A model generated the notes under the pieces. That model searched no databases, was not told the DNA's origin, and saw only the letters and a program-made list of their open reading frames with translations. From Notospermus geniculatus (taxonomy: Eukaryota; Nemertea; Pilidiophora; Heteronemertea; Lineidae), in assembly GCA_002633025.1 (NCBI GenBank), contig NMRB01000295.1, positions 60,599 through 124,598 of the forward strand: a DNA stretch of 64,000 nucleotides, given 5' to 3'. The translations under genes and the position numbers were made by a program. Positions 22,947-33,400 of the stretch are shown one piece after another (positions within the stretch are counted from its first letter, which is position 1; each line of letters begins with the position of its first letter).

Positions 22947-23436
22947 CACTGTTGGACAGAAATATTAGGACACTTTCAAAATTCTAATTCATTTTCCTCT
23001 TTTGCCTTTCTTTTGTCTCTAACCACTAGTTATTTTTCTTATTAATCAGAACATTTTTACCTTGGCAAGTGGGTTATATAATCCCATGAGATTACCCATG
23101 CCAAAGGCTATTGACATGGGGTTGCTGATACATGTATATGAATAACAAAGACAACCATGATGTGCTTCGTCCATTCTTGTCACCTCCAATAGTTTTAACC
23201 TTTGAATTTGAGAAGTTTGAATGGCACCCATCATAATTATCTTTGTTATTCATATATCAGCAACCCCTTGTAAATAACCTTTGGCATAGTCTCTCATGGG
23301 ATTATATAATCCACTTGCCAAGGTAAAAATGTTCTCATCAATAACAAAAATAATTAATGGTTAGAGACAAAAGGAAGAAAAAAGAGGAAAATGACTTAGA
23401 ATTTTGAAAGTGTCCTAATATTTCTGTCCACCAGTG
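22947..23436. mobile_element. 490-base Tc1/mariner-type foldback MITE
   Basis: The ends CACTGTTGGACAGAAATATT and complement are flanked by TA. The arms continue for more than 200 bases on each side with scattered differences, leaving a small centre near 23,190. CACTG...GACAGAAATATTAGGACAC is a familiar Tc1/mariner type end. No transposase frame is present. Confidence 0.8.
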
Positions 23437-23806
23437 TACATGTATTCTTTTAGTGCAATAGCGTGAGACCTATCAAAAGTACTCTACTCTGTTAGCAATG
23501 GTGTCATTCCTCTGACAACTCGGTACCCGCGTTAAACTCGTGCACCGAACGAACTTGGATCTAGAAGTGGATATACTAGTTATGCTTTTGAAAATAAAAT
23601 AGCAGAAACACTACAGTTTCGTATTGTGGTTCTGGCTGAAGTCACAATCGATAGTTGTGACTTTTGATGATTTCAGTGGAAGCCCCTCACTACTCGGACT
23701 ACTCGGGTGCAAAAACGAACAGATTTCTGGAGAACCGAAGTGCTCTACATCGTGAAGTCCAGAACAAAACGACAAAAAATCCGGTGACAACAAAGAATGT
23801 GGACCG

Positions 23807-23941
23807 TAGCTACGATAGAGGGCAGCACACCGAAACCCGGTCCTATACAATGGACGCCTTTTGTGTGGAAAATTGATCAGGACCGGGATGTCAATTTCAT
23901 TTCAGTAGTTTTATCCACTAGTGACACCTATTGAGGCAGTG
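23807..23941. repeat. 135-base dispersed repeat, copy 1
   Basis: It runs from TAGCTACGATAGAGGGCAGC to CACCTATTGAGGCAGTG and recurs at 60362-60495 with about 90% identity. It includes short inverted words CCCGGTCCT / AGGACCGGG. Confidence 0.7.
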
Positions 23942-24144
23942 CAACATGCAATTTTTCGAGTCGATCTTTGTTTTGAAGTAAACATTGGCGGATTATTCAT
24001 TAAGTCAAACCTGGATTCATCTTAACACTGGAAGTGTTCTTGGTACATGTACACACATGCACAACATTTTGAAACTGAATATTGCATCTTCTGCCCTAAA
24101 AACGATGAAACGAAGTTTTTGCATTCTGATCTAAGGTCCAATTA

Positions 24145-24399
24145 AAGATAATGTAGGCTATCACGGGTATTTTCGCGGGCCACGAAAATCATTGTTTATT
24201 TACATTTTGTTTGTTTATATTCAGTCTTTCTTTTTCTTATGAGTAATTTGTTGGTGGCGTGCCCCTCTAGAAATTCTTTTGATACCAAAAATATTCAATT
24301 TGGTGGGTTGGTATGTCCCAAAAGTCCAAAATAACATAATGTAAACGTCTATGTTTACAAACATTGAATGTAAACAATGAAGTCGTGATACATTATCTT
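24145..24399. mobile_element. 255-base MITE, TA duplication, empty site preserved nearby
   Basis: The ends AAGATAATGTA and TACATTATCTT are flanked by TA (24143-24144, 24400-24401). The duplicated locus at 29,291-29,305 reads CCAATTAAGATCAATC straight through without the element. That shows the insertion and its TA target directly. It sits 9 bases past the stop codon of PAN paralogue 2, in the presumed 3' UTR. Confidence 0.85.
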
Positions 24400-24408
24400 T
24401 AAGATCAA

Positions 24409-26364
24409 TCAATTTCGGTAAAGAGTCTGCCCCGGAAAAAGTGCCAACTTATCTCCATATTTGTATGCTAATAACATAGTATACAGCTTGCATTCGCCTG
24501 TTTTCTTGGAGTAGATGAAGTTTAGGCACCGATCAAGCTCAACACAGCAAAATGCACACGAGATGGTACTCGGTGCAGATTCAGTAGCCAATAAAATTGA
24601 CGTGAGTGACGTAGCACCTTCGCTTTTGAACGTCATATGACAAGGGTGACCTGAAAAACAAATGAACTAAATTATCGCTGATTGAATTGGTATTTCAAAT
24701 CATAAATATCTGCGCTAGGAAATCTAGAAATGGGAGTATTGGGGAACACTGAAGTCAAGAAATCGAGAACTCCCAAGATCGATTAGTTATGTCTGATGAG
24801 TTTTAACCTCGTCCCGAGGGCTTAGCTTTCTACCAGTTAGGGCTTGTTTAGCCCTGGATGTACAATTCAAATCTATGGTCGGTGCCATGAACCAATCTAG
24901 AAGTTGGCGATAGACAAAATTTCAAAATTCATGAGTTGCTTTTCTTTAGGGGTCTTTTGGGGGGGGGCACCCGATATATACATTGTTTAGGCCTACCCGT
25001 GTTGACTGTAACCACATGCGCCATTATAGCTTCAAGTCTACCATTTGGCCGTATGGATATTTCGCCTCCATTTAATGATTTTCCAGCGTACTCTTTGCCT
25101 TCGGGATCGGGAAATAATTCGAAGGCGACTCCAACAGTTGTGTCGTTCGTGAAAGGGTAAATGCCAAGACCGTAGCCAGGTTTTACCTGCAGGTAGACAA
25201 AAGTGATCAAGCATCAGTGGACTAACGATCCGACTACATAAAACCAAGAATGTATAAGTACCAAGAATATACAATTCCAAATATGTGCCAAAAAGTGATT
25301 TGACTAATTTGCCTCTGGTGACCCTGTAACCGAAGGGATCTTAATTTTTGAAGGATTATTTGATAAACAAGATCATTACGAACAAAAGGACACCTCCCAT
25401 AGTTATATGCACTCAGAAATAACAGAGGAGTTTTGAATGGACCATATTTTCAACAAATTGATATTGTACTTGATCTCAGGGTTGGGCACTCTGACCTAAA
25501 CAACAAATCCATGGTTTCACAAAAATAAAAAAAAAATTGTATGCCAGTAATATGTCTGTAAATTTACATAAGAATATTGATGATATTCTCAATAATACAA
25601 TTCCGTCAGCAACCGTTAAATATAAACATTGGTTATTTAATTAGGCCTATAATTGCCGTACGCCCTCTATGATCAGAAAATGTAACTTAATGCCCAACCT
25701 TTTGATTGATTACTGAGTTGTACATTCTTGATACTTATATATTCTTCATAAAACTTAACCAAGAGCATCTCTTCAGAGGTGTCCAGATTACAGGAACTTC
25801 AACACATAAAACTGCTGCCATCTACTTCCCATACGCCTAGAGTATTGCCCAAGGAGTTGGCCCCCTCCAAACATGTCCCCCCCCCCATGCAGACACCCAG
25901 CAGTGCCATCCTCTGGCCACATGCATCCTGTGAATATGTGCTCGCCACGGGTATCATGCTAGTTTTCAATAAATGGCGTATTATTTACGTTTTTGATACT
26001 TTACCTTTGTTGTTTTTCTTGATAGATACGTGTAATTTCCTTGGCGCCACTTTGTCCTGACGCTTAACCTGTAAGCAACTTTTATGACTGTACTCTCCAG
26101 ACTCCCAACAAATACGACGAACTTTCCTGTTTTCATCCTGTAGACTGTCCAACCCAGCAGGTAACCAGGAGCTTTGATGATGTAATTATCGCCCAGGAAT
26201 AGTATCAAATTCGATCTGTGTGCTTTCACATTGTTGCCTAAATCCTCGAATCTTTTACCATAGTGTGTGAGATTCTTACACGTTTTTGTAATCCCAACAG
26301 AACTGTGTAAATATGTGAATAATATGACGAGACATAGAAGAGCCGCCTTTCCGTATAGCCACAT
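24409..26364 (-). CDS. Secreted PAN/Apple-domain protein, paralogue 2 (three exons)
   Basis: CDS is join(24409..24650, 24997..25186, 26005..26364) read in complement, about 263 residues. It has the same architecture as paralogue 1. The signal peptide is MWLYGKAALLCLVILFTYLH; the middle exon starts VKPGYGLGIYPFTNDTT; the PAN-like exon contains TISCAFCCVELDRCLNF and GECKLYTM. Splice phases are identical (0 then 1). Exon 2 is eight codons shorter than in paralogue 1, in the linker around YAGKSLNGG. Only one Cys in this middle exon differs: paralogue 1 has CLG where this has GLG. Intron 1 shares about 110 bases with intron 1 of paralogue 1, so the two arose by tandem duplication. The ligand is unknown. 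Confidence 0.85.
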
Positions 26365-27060
26365 ATTGACGAGTTCTTTTCTACACTAACTCTGCAACCT
26401 TCGACCTGCCCCAAATATTTCCGCATGCCATATTCTTTAAAAAAGGTTTCAAGTTGTTACGACGAGCTACCGTCTACACTCAGTGTAGTAATGGTGCTTT
26501 CAGAAATTTACTTTCGAATATAGCTTAGTTAAAAATGAAATGGTAACAGTACTTCGCTTCCTCGGTGAGGTAATGCCGACAGTCGCATAATAATCATAGT
26601 TGTTAGTGTCGTGACAGAGACAAATATACAATGTCCTAGTCTCCAGGTATAGGCTACCAGTCATAAAATTCCAAAGTATTTGTATTTGAACTTCGATTTT
26701 TCCGTCAGGGCCGACACTTTTGCATTATTGGCCCTGTAATTACGGAGGAGGACATCACAAGCTACTCAAGTGTTTTATGGGGTGTCACACTCATCACAAC
26801 CCAACTTAAAACATCTAATGGTGTCAGTCCCATTAAATCCTAGAAGTATACTCATCGAAAATAAGTAAATGGAAAGCAGTTTTTCTTGAATATCTCCAAA
26901 CGAATGGGGCACAGACCATATTTTCGACAAATTGATATTGTATTGATCTCAGAGTTGGGCCTGACTCTGACCTATACAACAATTCCACGGTTTCACCAAA
27001 ATTAAAAAAATGAATGCTAGTAACTTGTCGAACTTTTCATCAGAATAGTGATAATATTCT
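26365..27060. other. No exon; diverged copy of intron sequence
   Basis: About 26,905-27,070 is similar to 25,435-25,600 in intron 1 of PAN paralogue 2 (CATATTTTC.ACAAATTGATATTG; GATATTCTCAATAAT). It is therefore either a dispersed repeat or debris of another duplicated copy. The first 100 bases include the upstream region of paralogue 2 (TTTTTTAAAG box near 26,440). Confidence 0.5.
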
Positions 27061-27074
27061 CAATAATGCTTAAT

Positions 27075-27360
27075 ACTTTGAATACAAATTGCAGGTGAAC
27101 AGTACATGATGCAGAATACTTCGAATACAAAGTGCAGGGTGAACAGTACATTATGTACAATACTGCGAATACAAAGTGCAGGGAGTAGTTCTGATGCACA
27201 ATGACTGCGAATACAAAGTGCAGGTCAACAGTACATGATGCACAATGCTGCGAATAAAAAAGTGCAGGTGAACAGTACTGATGCAAAATACTGCGAATAC
27301 AAAGTGCAATTTAAAAGTACATAATAATGCACAGTACTACGAATACAGAGTGCAAGTTAA
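27075..27360. repeat. Minisatellite A: ~43-base unit with CTGCGAATACAAAGTGCAGG
   Basis: Six to seven imperfect copies of ACAGTACATGATGCACAATA followed by CTGCGAATACAAAGTGCAGG. Stop-free minus-strand frames across the array are artefacts of the period. Confidence 0.75.
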
Positions 27361-27539
27361 TTGTACATGATGTACAATATTGCGAATATATTAAGTGCAC
27401 GTTGCTGGTGCACAATGCCAAAGACTGCAAAATAATAGCAGTTTTAAAATTGCACAACATTGTGTACCGAAAAACAAGAAACATCTGGCGATCGACACAA
27501 TGCACGATACTGCAAATGCATAGAAACATCTCATTATAT

Positions 27540-27920
27540 ACAGTCATGCACAGTACTGCTAATATGAAGTAATCGTGCATTAAACAATACTGCAAATATG
27601 AAGTAATCATGCAACACACAATACTGCTAATACGAAGTAATCGAACAATACACAATATTGCCAATACGAAGTAATCGTACAGTACACTGCTAATATGAAG
27701 TAATCGTACATTAAACAATACTGCAAATTTGAAGTAATCGTACAACACACGTGACAATACTGCCAGATAATGCGAAGTATTCGAACAATACACAATATTG
27801 ATAATACGAAGTAATCGCACAATACACAATACTGCTAATATGAAGTAATCGTACATTAAACAATACTGCAAATATGAAGTAATCATGCAGCACACAATAC
27901 TGCTAATACGAAGTCTCAAT
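27540..27920. repeat. Minisatellite B: ~34-base unit with GAAGTAATCGTAC.ATA
   Basis: About eleven copies of GAAGTAATCGTACAATACAC followed by AATACTGCTAATAT. It is related to array A through the shared ACAATACTGC core. The 210-codon minus-strand frame at 27311-27943 consists of this repeat and is not a gene. Confidence 0.75.
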
Positions 27921-27994
27921 TTCTTATAAAAGCCTGGAGTCATCTTAAAGCGAACTGGTCGTGCCAGTCAGAGTGTCTGAATAGAGAACCAAAC

Positions 27995-28008
27995 GCCGCC
28001 ATCTTGAA
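27995..28008 (-). promoter_or_regulatory. Consensus YY1-type motif
   Basis: The complement reads TTCAAGATGGCGGC, an exact match to the strong YY1 consensus often overlapping a start codon. The following frame (MAAFGSLFRHSDWHDQF) stops after 20 codons without a visible splice donor, so no gene can be attached to it. Confidence 0.3.
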
Positions 28009-28221
28009 TCAATTACAGCACTGACATCGAGGATTTATTGCCTACTTAAAAACACATTTGCGCAACTGCTGTGGCTTTGCTGCCTTCAAACAGCATAGAA
28101 AATGGTCAACTGCAAATCTGAGCTTATCCAGCGATGTATACATGAAACTCGATAAAATACAAAATCCATAATTCTGAACTTGTGAATTTCGTGGGCCACG
28201 AAATTAAATTATTCTTGTGTC

Positions 28222-29065
28222 ATTAGCTCACTGGGGTGAGCTATTACGATGGTGCAGCGTCCGTCGTCCGTCGTCGTCCGTCGTCGTCGTCGTCCGTCGT
28301 TGTCCGTTAGCAGGGCACGTTTCGTAACCGCTGGAGCTATTGATCTGAAACTTGGTACATATATACCCCTAGGTCAGATGACCCATGACACCAAGTTTCG
28401 GTCCCATTCGACTCTCTGTTTGGCCACCAGGTGGCGGAAACCAAAAACACAAAAAGTGCAATAACTCCTGAACTAATGGCTAGATCATCTCCAAATTTTT
28501 ATCATAGGTGTAGCTAATGAGGATACATAACATATATAACGGGTTTTTGATTTGACCTACTTTTCAAGGTCACAGAGGTCAAAGTTCGACAAAAGTGACG
28601 AACCTGCCACAGTTTGTCATTATTTCACCGAGCAACTTCATATCTTGCATAAACATGCATTGGAGGGGTACCTTAAAAAAGACCAAGTTTCGGCCTGATT
28701 GGACATCCAATATGGCCGCCAGGTGGCGTAACCTGAAAATCAAGAACGTGCTATTACTCAGGAACGGCTTGACGCAGAGTGCTCAAATTTGATATTTACC
28801 TCCATCTAGATGACCTTTACACACATGTCAAATTTCGGCCTGATTTGATTTCAAACATGGCCACCAGGTGGCGTAACCCAAAAATCATCGAAGTGCTGTA
28901 ACTCAGGAATGCCTTAACCCAAAGTGCTCCAATGTGCTATGTGGTCCCCTGCAGATGACCTGTATGTGCATGTGAAGTTCCAGCCCGATCGGACATCCAA
29001 TATGGCCGCCAGGTGGCATAAATCATCAAAGTCTTTTCTGGGAATGACTTGACCCAGATTGCTCA
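28222..29065. repeat. Interspersed repeat with CGTCGTCC tract and ~146-base tandem units
   Basis: It begins TTAGCTCACTGGGGTGAGCT, followed by a (CGTCGTC)n tract. Four units then each contain TTTCGG...ATGGCCGCCAGGTGGCG...GTGCTATAACTC, at about 146-base spacing in the last three. The same layout is widespread in marine invertebrate genomes. No protein is encoded. Confidence 0.7.
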
Positions 29066-29304
29066 TAACTGATATGTACCTCCCTCTGTCATTAGACTAT
29101 TATGTCCAACCCAGTGAGCACATGGTCCATGGACCATTTCATTTTTGACTGATGCGTGCGACTAATTCCCTTTAAAACGAGAAGAGTTCTGGGTAGGCCT
29201 ACATGTACACACATACACGACATTTTGAAACTGAATATTGCGTCTTCGGCCCTAAAAATGATGAAACAAAGTTCTTGCATTCTGATAGGTCCAATTAAGA
29301 TCAA

Positions 29305-29546
29305 TCAATTTCGGTAAAGAGTCTGCCCCGGAAAAAGAGCCAACTTATCTCCATATTTGTCTGCTAATAACATAGTATACAACTTGCATTCGCCTGTTTT
29401 CTTGGAGTAGATGAAGTTTAGGCACCGATCAAGCTCAACACAGCAAAATGCACACGAGATGGTACTCGGTGCAGATTCAGTAGCCAATAAAACTGACGTG
29501 AGTGACGTTGCACCTTCGTTTTTGAAGGTCATATGACAAGGGTGAC
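29305..29546 (-). CDS. Orphan PAN/Apple-like terminal exon (third copy)
   Basis: The exon is intact: acceptor TATTTCAG, then G HPCHMTFKNEG..., ending LFPGQTLYRN-stop. It differs from exon 3 of paralogue 2 at only a few residues (N for S, V for I, D for Y). The duplicated block covers about 29,200-29,825, matching 24,050-24,930. No copy of exons 1 or 2 follows upstream. The acceptor is phase 1, which matches the phase-1 donor of the EGF exon at 30360, so it could serve as the last exon of the EGF-array gene. Alternatively it is a non-expressed relic. Confidence 0.6.
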
Positions 29547-29825
29547 CTGAAATACAAATGAACTAAATAATCGCTGATGAATTGGTAATTTAAATCATGA
29601 ACGTCTGCGCTGAGCAGATCTTGAAATGGGGTAGTGGTAAGTACAGAAGACAAGCAATCAAGAACTCCCAAGATCGATTAGCTGTGTCTGATAAGTTTCA
29701 ACCTCGTCCCGTGGGTTTAACTTCCTACAGTTAGGGCTTTTTCAGCCCTGGATTTACAATTCAAATCTATGGTCGGTGCCGTGAACCAAATCTAGAAGTT
29801 GGCAATAGACAAAATTTCAAAAGTT

Positions 29826-30238
29826 TTGAAATTTGTGAGGTTGTTTTCCGCTGAGGGTCGCCCACGGAGAAGGAACATTGGGAAGGAACTGAAAAGGTTG
29901 CTTTCCACCAGAAAATTTAACCACTGTCTATTTACGTTTTGGTATGAGTGTACAATACGGGCCATATTCATAAAGGGTGTTTAAAGGGAGACATGCGAAA
30001 AATATTGCCCGGCGGGCACAGGTTGTTTGAGTTGTAGCGCCGTCTGTTAATACACGGTGACACTACGCTATATCACAGGCGCCTGTAGAGCTATCAGTAA
30101 GTTGCGAACACTTTTCTAACCAAACGTATCTAAAAACACAACACGTATCTAAAAACACACCACGAGCTCATAAATTCGTGAGCGCGGGGTGTTTTTTTAC
30201 AAACTAGTGTTTTTTGGTTAGATACGTGTTCTAAGCTN
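29826..30238. other. No exon; hairpin next to an assembly gap
   Basis: About 30,114-30,236 forms an inverted repeat (ACACGTATCTAAAAACAC.. / ..GTTAGATACGTGT) with centre GAGCTCATAAATTCGTGAGC. The right end may be lost in the gap that follows. Confidence 0.5.
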
Positions 30239-30342
30239 NNNNNNNNNNNNNNNNNNNNNNNNNNNNNNNNNNNNNNNNNNNNNNNNNNNNNNNNNNNNNN
30301 NNNNNNNNNNNNNNNNNNNNNNNNNNNNNNNNNNNNNNNNNN
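30239..30342. other. Assembly gap (104 N)
   Basis: The run of N lies 17 bases from the donor of the last visible EGF exon, so additional exons of the array may be missing here. Confidence 0.95.
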
Positions 30343-30359
30343 GTTTGCTCCCAACCTAC

Positions 30360-30485
30360 CATTGCATATCTTTCCGTTTCCTGAGAAGCCAGGCTTACAA
30401 GAACACGTGAAACCTCCCTGAGTGGTAGTACAGATACCGTTCGTTTTATCACAGTCATGGGTACCAAGGTTACAGATGTCACGAG
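30360..30485 (-). CDS. EGF array, last visible exon (subtype c)
   Basis: It encodes A-R-D-I-C-N-L-G-T, then [19 protein letters not shown] and [14 protein letters not shown]. The donor GTAGGTTGGG is intact and phase 1, so at least one more exon should follow. Downstream are the N gap and then the orphan PAN exon, whose phase is compatible. Confidence 0.85.
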
Positions 30486-33400
30486 CTGCAATAAACGTCA
30501 CGAGACATGAATATCGTCCAAAGTGATTGCAGTTGCCAAAGCAAGAACTTGAAGTACGGCTTGCATTTAAAATCATTCGTCGATATTAGACATTTATCGT
30601 AACGGTTATGCTTTGAATTCTTAATTATAATATCACCTACCTGTACATGTCCTCCCATTTCCTGTGAATCCAGGTTTACAGGCACAAGAGAACGCGCCTT
30701 GATTGTTTGTGCATATCCCGTTGGTCTTGTCACAGTTGTGGGTTCCTAATGTGCATTCATCGATATCTGCAAGAGATCAGTGCGATCAGTGACAAGATCA
30801 TTTGTACAGTACCGTAAACTCATTCTGTACACAATCGAAGTTGAATGATAGAACAATCGAGAAAATAACATTTTCACATTAACTCCTTTAAGTATTTGTC
30901 TTACCTCTACAGATCTTTCCATCTCCAGTGAAGCCAGGTTTACAAGAACATTTGAAACCTCCTGCTGTATTCGTACATATACCATTGGTTTTGTCACAGT
31001 TACTGGTTCCTAAGTTGCATTCATTAATATCTGAAAGGGAATGTAGATTATGATGTGTAATGCTCTTTGAAGGATAATGGTGGACTTTCTTTTCTTGTCA
31101 TCACTCGTATCAGTAACGATTATAACATACATGTACATGGTGGTAAGCAGTGTAACATTGATCTGTAATTCTTTGATGCACTTTATGATTACATACCTGT
31201 ACATGTCCTCCCATCTCCTGTGAATCCAGGTTTGCAGGCACAAGAGAAAGAGCCTTGTTTGTTTGTACAAATTCCATTGGTCTTGTCGCAGTTGTGGGTT
31301 CCTGATGTGCATTCATCGATATCTAAAACAAAAAGGTGTGGGACCTGTTAGATGTCTATGAATGTGAACTTATTCTGTACCATGGAGGTATAAAATATGT
31401 CTGTACGGGATCGAAGTTAAAAGACAGAGAAGTCAAAGAAATCGCACACATGAGACGAAATTTGTGTTACATGTACCTGTACAGATCTTTCCATCGCCAG
31501 TGAATCCAGGTCTACAAGAACACCTGAAACCTCCAGCTATATTCGTACAAAGGCCATTATTTCTATCGCAGTTGTTGGTTCCTAAGTTGCATTCGTTAAC
31601 ATCTGAAAATGAAAGAAATGTATGACGATGATGGCATTTACATTGTCATCTGAGGCCTGTCGTCTTAAATTTTCGGGACGAATAGGGCCTATACAATAAC
31701 TCAAATGTTACTCTTAGATTTGATTCATTTCCAATGCCTACCTGTACATGTCCTCCCATCTCCTGTGAATCCAGGTTTGCAGGCACAAGTGAAAGAGCCT
31801 TCTTTGTTTGTGCATATTCCATTGGTCTTGTCACAGTTGTGGGTTCCTGCTGTGCATTCGTCGACGTCTGGAAAAGATAGTTCAAATAATAGTGTGAACA
31901 TTGCTTCTGTATAGGCCTACACTCCATACTTGTGCAGAAAGTGAAGAATTTTTACTACACTTCTTGTCTTACCTCTACAAACCCTTCCGTCACCAGTGAA
32001 GCCAGGTTTACAAGAACATTGAAAAGCCCCTGCTGTATTCGTACATAAACCATTTCTTTTATCACAGTTATTTGTCCCTAGATTACATTCGTTTACATCT
32101 GAAAAGGAAAAAACGAAACTCAGGTTTTCTGATATTTGCTAATTAGGGATGCTGTTTGAGTGACCTGCAATTGGAAAGGGAAGGACAAGAATTTCTTAGT
32201 TACCGCTGCCTACCTGTACATGTCCTTCCATCTCCTGTAAACCCTGGTTTACAAGCACATGTAAATGAGCCTTGTCTGTTTGTACATATGGCATTATTCT
32301 TGTCACAGTTGTGGGTTCCTGATGTGCATTCATCAACATCTGGAAAAATGACGAATGGTGTGTTACTGATTCGTTTTGGTATATGAATATTTGTGGGTAT
32401 CATCAATATATCAGCGAATAGCGATCGGACTGAATTGTATTCTGTTGCTCTTACCTCTGCATGTCTTTCCATCTCCAGTGAAGCCAGGTTTACATGAACA
32501 TTGGAAACCTCCTTGCGTATTCGTACATAAACCATTGGTTTTGTCACAATTATTGGTACCTATGTTACATTCATTCACATCTGTAACAGAATAAATAAGA
32601 TTATATGGGCTGTCTTATTTGAAGGAGGATTCTGTTTGGATGTACATGTATTATACATATACAGTATAGACATCACATGTGCCATGCTTGTCCTTTGTCA
32701 AGGGAATTTGATATGTCGCTCATAATAATGTTCAGCTTTGCTTCATTCTCTATACCTACCTGTGCATGTCTTCCCATCTCCCGTGAATCCAAGTTTACAG
32801 GCACAAGAGAACGTGCCAGGATTGTTGGTGCATATTCCATTAGTCTTGTCACAGTTGTGGGTTCCTAATGTGCATTCATTGATATCTGAAACAAATTAAA
32901 CCAAGCTGTGAACTGAACAACTATGAGTCAGACATTCTGTGCACAATCTCAAAACTGATGGTAGCATCGAAAGATTACCTAATTCCAAATAGGTTACATA
33001 TTATCATATGTCTCACCTCTGCAGGTCCTTCCGTCACCTGTGAAGCCAGGTTTACAAGAACATTTGAAACTTCCCACTGTATTCGTACATAAACCATTGA
33101 TTTTGTCACAGTTGTTGGTTCCAAGGTTGCATTCGTTAACATCTAAAAAGGAAATGATCAGATGAAGGGATTTATAAGCTTAGTACCGGTAACCTAAACT
33201 GATTTGATCCCTTTGTCACTCTCTGGTACAAGCGCCGTCTTTGAAGGAACTTTGGTTTGTTAAAGTACCAGTTCCATCATCCAGGAATTACAAACTTCGT
33301 TGTTTTCTGCGTAGCTTTTCACCTACCATTGCATATCTTTCCGTTTCCTGAGAAGCCAGGCTTACAGGAACACGTGAAACCTCCCTGAGTGTTAGTGCAG

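Noticed and set aside
27075-27920. CRISPR-like regular spacing
   Set aside because: The units are contiguous imperfect tandem repeats without unique spacers, in a eukaryotic genome.
27311-27943. 210-codon minus-strand open frame with Tyr/Cys/Leu-rich repeats
   Set aside because: It is a translation of the two minisatellite arrays, whose repeat units happen to lack stops in this frame.
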